DNA of 8,160 bases, taken from Ktedonobacterales bacterium. GTDB taxonomy: Bacteria > Chloroflexota > Ktedonobacteria > Ktedonobacterales > JADMIN01. Position numbers and translations under genes: made by a program. Below the pieces are notes generated by a model. That model was not told the DNA's origin, ran no database searches, and saw nothing but the letters and a program-made list of their open reading frames with translations. The stretch lies in the NCBI GenBank assembly GCA_025450405.1, contig JANWHL010000022.1, positions 1 to 8,160 on the forward strand. Reading direction: 5' to 3'. Positions 6,503-8,160 of this stretch are shown here, piece after piece (the first letter of the stretch is position 1; each line of letters starts with the position of its first letter).

Positions 6503-6542
6503 ATATCACGGTGAGTCTGTTCTGGTTCAGGTATCCAGGGAG

Positions 6543-6572
6543 ATGATAGGCGCCGGGCCACAGCCCCGCCAA
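6543..6572 (-). promoter_or_regulatory. Weak candidate promoter for the ABC operon
   Basis: On the minus strand TTGGCG (6567-6572, four of six consensus bases) precedes TATCAT (6543-6548) with an 18-base spacer. This would give a leader of about 47 bases before the TTG. The -35 element falls in the left part of a degenerate dispersed-repeat copy, so repeat insertion may have supplied or altered it. Confidence 0.3.
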
Positions 6573-6680
6573 GGGCGCGGGGAGGGGAGTCAGAGGGCGA
6601 CCGGCGACACGTCATGGGAGGGGAGCCAGCGGACCTCTCCCCCAGCCCCTCCCCGGCGCGGGGAGGGGAGTCGGATACCC
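6563..6680 (+). repeat. Cluster of dispersed palindromic repeats upstream of the ABC operon
   Basis: A degenerate copy begins near 6563, with CCCCG 6564-6568 able to pair with CGGGG 6578-6582, and its right half runs to about 6597. A right-half fragment follows at 6618-6630, then a near-complete copy at 6632-6672. The last has the same perfect 10-bp stem (6646-6655 with 6659-6668) and 3-base loop as the copy in the methyltransferase gene, matching it at 39 of 41 bases. All are in the same orientation as that copy. Confidence 0.85.
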
Positions 6681-6814
6681 GACACGAGCAATAAATGGCG
6701 AGACGGGTCACTGCCATGTTGTCCGCAGCCTATCCGTGGCCGGCATGTCGAATGTACGGATGGTGCTACGCGGAAGTTCCGCGCTGTCATCATGGATGGT
6801 GGGCGGCGTGGGGG

Positions 6815-6853
6815 ACCCCAGCCCCTCTCCTTGCGAGGAGAGGGAAGCCAGGC
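6815..6853 (+). repeat. Diverged copy of the dispersed palindromic repeat
   Basis: This copy keeps the CCCAGCCCCT left arm and the GAAGCCAGG right flank. It has a variant hairpin: CCCTCTCCT (6823-6831) pairs perfectly with AGGAGAGGG (6836-6844) around TGCG. The stem sequence differs from the other copies but remains fully paired, which suggests compensatory change or a second subfamily. Confidence 0.7.
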
Positions 6854-6959
6854 CCGTGGCAGAAGTCGATGGCAGTAGTCTGTGGCGGGCGGCGGTGCGC
6901 GCGTGCTACGGTGGGGGGCGAGTGACGCGGCGGCGCAAGTGATGTACGGCGGCAATCGC

Positions 6960-6988
6960 ATGGCCGCGAGCGATCGGATGGCCGCGAG
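6960..6988 (+). repeat. Short direct repeat with 18-bp period upstream of the PHP gene
   Basis: ATGGCCGCGAG occurs at 6960-6970 and again at 6978-6988, with partly matching bases between. The second copy provides the GTG that begins the longest reading of the PHP frame (6988), which makes that distant start look accidental. Confidence 0.5.
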
Positions 6989-7041
6989 TGGAAGGTTTGG
7001 ACAAGTTGGTGCGCGATGCGGGCGGCGATCAGGGCAAAAAC

Positions 7042-7875
7042 ATGTGCGGCGATACGCGCGGCGAGGTGGCCGGGGCGATGGCGACGGGGATCCAGCCGGA
7101 GGGGGATGAGGGCGCGACGGTGGTTGGGCGCGCGGATCTGCACCTGCATACGAATCTGGGCGACGGGACGGCGAGTCCGGCGCGCGTGCTGGAGCTGGCC
7201 CGGCGGCGGGGTCTGGACGTGATCGCGGTCACGGACCACGACCATTTGGAAGGCGCGAAGCGGGTGGCGGACCTGCTGGTGCGCGAGGAGGAGGCGCGGG
7301 CGCGGGGCGATTTGCCGCCGGGCCGGCCGATCCAGTTGGTGTGGGGCTGCGAGGTGACGACGCGGGATGGGCATTTCCTGGGGCTGTTCATTCAGAAGCC
7401 GCCGAAGATGCTCCAGCGGGCGGAGGCGACGATCGAGGCGATCAAAGAGCAGGGTGGGCTGTGCGTGGTGCCGCACCCCCTGGGCCGGCTGGTGCCGAGC
7501 CTGAGCCGGCGGCGGATCGACGAGCTGCTGGAGCGGGGGTATCCGCTGGATGGGATCGAGCTGTACAATCCGTCGCCGGCCAACGCGTCGGTGCGGCAGC
7601 GGGTGCGCGAGCTGAACTGGCAGTGGGGGCTGGCGGCGGTGGGCAGCAGCGACGCGCACTTCTGGCAGCACGTCGGCGCGGGCTACACGGTCTTTCCCGG
7701 GCGGACGCCCGAGGATCTGCGCGCGGCGATTACGGGGCGCAGCTCGCGCGAGGCGGGGCAGGAGCGGCCGCCGGAGCGACTGCCGATCGGGGCGTATGTG
7801 CTGCAATGCGGCTGGTCGTGGTTCGTGGACCCGCCGCGGAAGATCGCGCGGCGGCTGCGGCAGCGGGAGCGATGA
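7042..7875 (+). CDS. PHP-domain metal-dependent phosphoesterase
   Basis: This 277-residue protein (from the ATG at 7042) is a stand-alone PHP phosphoesterase, related to the TrpH/YciV and CehA/McbA-like groups that hydrolyse phosphoester bonds with a trinuclear metal centre. Visible ligands are H34 and H36 (DLHLHT), D65 and H66 (TDHDH), E104 (GCEVTT), H145 (VVPHPLGR), and D204 and H206 (GSSDAHF). GHFLGLF (110-116) and the tail VGAGYTVFPGRTPEDLRAAI are typical of the family. The C terminus (about 240-277) is basic and ends in RRLRQRER. The ATG at 7042 is chosen because AGGG lies 7 bases upstream. A GTG at 6988 would add 18 residues and an ATG at 7078 would remove 12; the metal site is complete in all three. 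The substrate (nucleotide, oligonucleotide or small phosphate ester) cannot be told from sequence. Confidence 0.85.
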   Translation: MCGDTRGEVAGAMATGIQPEGDEGATVVGRADLHLHTNLGDGTASPARVLELARRRGLDVIAVTDHDHLEGAKRVADLLVREEEARARGDLPPGRPIQLVWGCEVTTRDGHFLGLFIQKPPKMLQRAEATIEAIKEQGGLCVVPHPLGRLVPSLSRRRIDELLERGYPLDGIELYNPSPANASVRQRVRELNWQWGLAAVGSSDAHFWQHVGAGYTVFPGRTPEDLRAAITGRSSREAGQERPPERLPIGAYVLQCGWSWFVDPPRKIARRLRQRER

Positions 7876-8139
7876 GGCGCGAATTTCCATGGTCGTCGGC
7901 CTCCGACCGGCCTTGCGACATCCAGGATGCTGGACACGTGGGAGATGGGTAGAGCCCTCCAGCCAAAGGCGAGCGGGGCGGTAAGGCAGGCATCCTGACG
8001 AGGAGCGCGTAAGACGGGAATGGGATGAGTGGCGCAACGGCCATGGGAAATGCGCGGTGGCACGTTGGGGAAATACCGCTCCGAGAAGGTGCGGCGGCCG
8101 CGCTAGCAGACGAGCATGCCACAAAATGCCACACAAATC
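7876..8139. other. Intergenic region after the PHP gene
   Basis: No protein gene is supported. Small potential hairpins lie just after the PHP stop: GTCGG 7895-7899 with CCGAC 7903-7907, and TCCAG 7921-7925 with CTGGA 7930-7934. Neither has a following T-run. ATGCCACA occurs twice, at 8116-8123 and 8126-8133, directly before the possible tRNA. Confidence 0.5.
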
Positions 8140-8160
8140 GCGAGCGTGGCCGAGAAGTGG
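8140..8160 (+). tRNA. Possible 5' end of a class II tRNA (Leu or Ser), cut by the window edge
   Basis: The last 21 bases fit the beginning of a tRNA: a 7-base acceptor strand (8140-8146, beginning GC), T8 and G9, a GCC D-stem with G13 (8149-8152), and A14-G15 (8153-8154). TGGCCGAG is characteristic of Leu and Ser tRNAs. A GC first pair favours Leu. The D-loop spacing before GG looks slightly long, and the anticodon, variable arm and T-arm are outside the window, so this rests on a short match. Confidence 0.4.

Larger units (their letters stand above)
6673..7041. other. Gene-free part of the divergent spacer between the ABC operon and the PHP gene
   Basis: No frame here shows a recognisable domain, a good ribosome binding site or a credible composition. 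The stretch holds the diverged repeat at 6815-6853 and an 18-bp-spaced direct repeat (11 identical bases at 6960-6970 and 6978-6988). No convincing promoter for the PHP gene was found in it. Confidence 0.6.

Noticed and set aside
4636..6546. Long plus-strand open frame (636 codons) opposite the permease and ATPase
   Set aside because: It has the same antisense composition artefact. It crosses the boundary of two well-supported minus-strand genes and has no motif of its own.
6504..6717. N-terminal extension of the ATPase to an ATG at 6717
   Set aside because: The extension translates the dispersed repeat and lacks a ribosome binding site near its start. The TTG at 6489 has an excellent one.
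6790..8136. Long minus-strand open frame (448 codons) opposite the PHP gene
   Set aside because: It is Arg/Pro/His-rich low-complexity sequence antisense to a gene with a complete metal-binding site. It also runs through the dispersed repeat.

Overview
The window is strongly GC-rich and comes from an unidentified bacterium. Three things fit a high-GC Chloroflexota-like genome: heavy use of GTG and TTG starts, a long duplicated-FtsX ABC permease, and dispersed C/G-tract palindromic repeats. No marker here settles the phylum, so this placement is a low-confidence inference.

Layout, left to right. Positions 1-1244 (+) carry most of an RsmC/RlmG-type rRNA guanine-N2 methyltransferase, cut at its 5' end by the window edge. 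It holds an in-frame insertion of a dispersed repeat. Convergent with it, 1260-2225 (-) encodes an exported protein with three bacterial SH3 domains. The two stop codons are 15 bp apart and lie in a 13-bp unit present three times. Positions 2239-2521 are a divergent regulatory region with a 15-bp tandem repeat, a good minus-strand promoter candidate and a short palindrome. Positions 2522-2749 (+) encode a small ribbon-helix-helix-like protein that resembles an antitoxin but has no visible toxin partner.

Positions 2914-6489 (-) form a two-gene ABC transporter operon. An ATPase of the MacB/LolD/YbbA type starts at a TTG with a strong Shine-Dalgarno sequence. It is followed after 12 bp by a 920-residue permease with two FtsX units and extra membrane helices between them (YbbP/MacB-like). 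Positions 6490-7041 are a gene-free divergent spacer holding several copies of the same repeat family that interrupts the methyltransferase. Positions 7042-7875 (+) encode a PHP-domain metal-dependent phosphoesterase. The last 285 bp hold no convincing protein gene, but the final 21 bases look like the 5' end of a class II tRNA (Leu or Ser).

Apart from the ABC pair, the genes show no obvious shared pathway. The region reads as ordinary chromosomal housekeeping and envelope genes invaded by short palindromic repeats. I see no phage genes, transposase, CRISPR array or recognisable new defence system. The most interesting points are the repeat domesticated inside the methyltransferase, the structured leader and divergent promoter between the SH3b gene and the orphan antitoxin, and the fused 12-helix-type permease.
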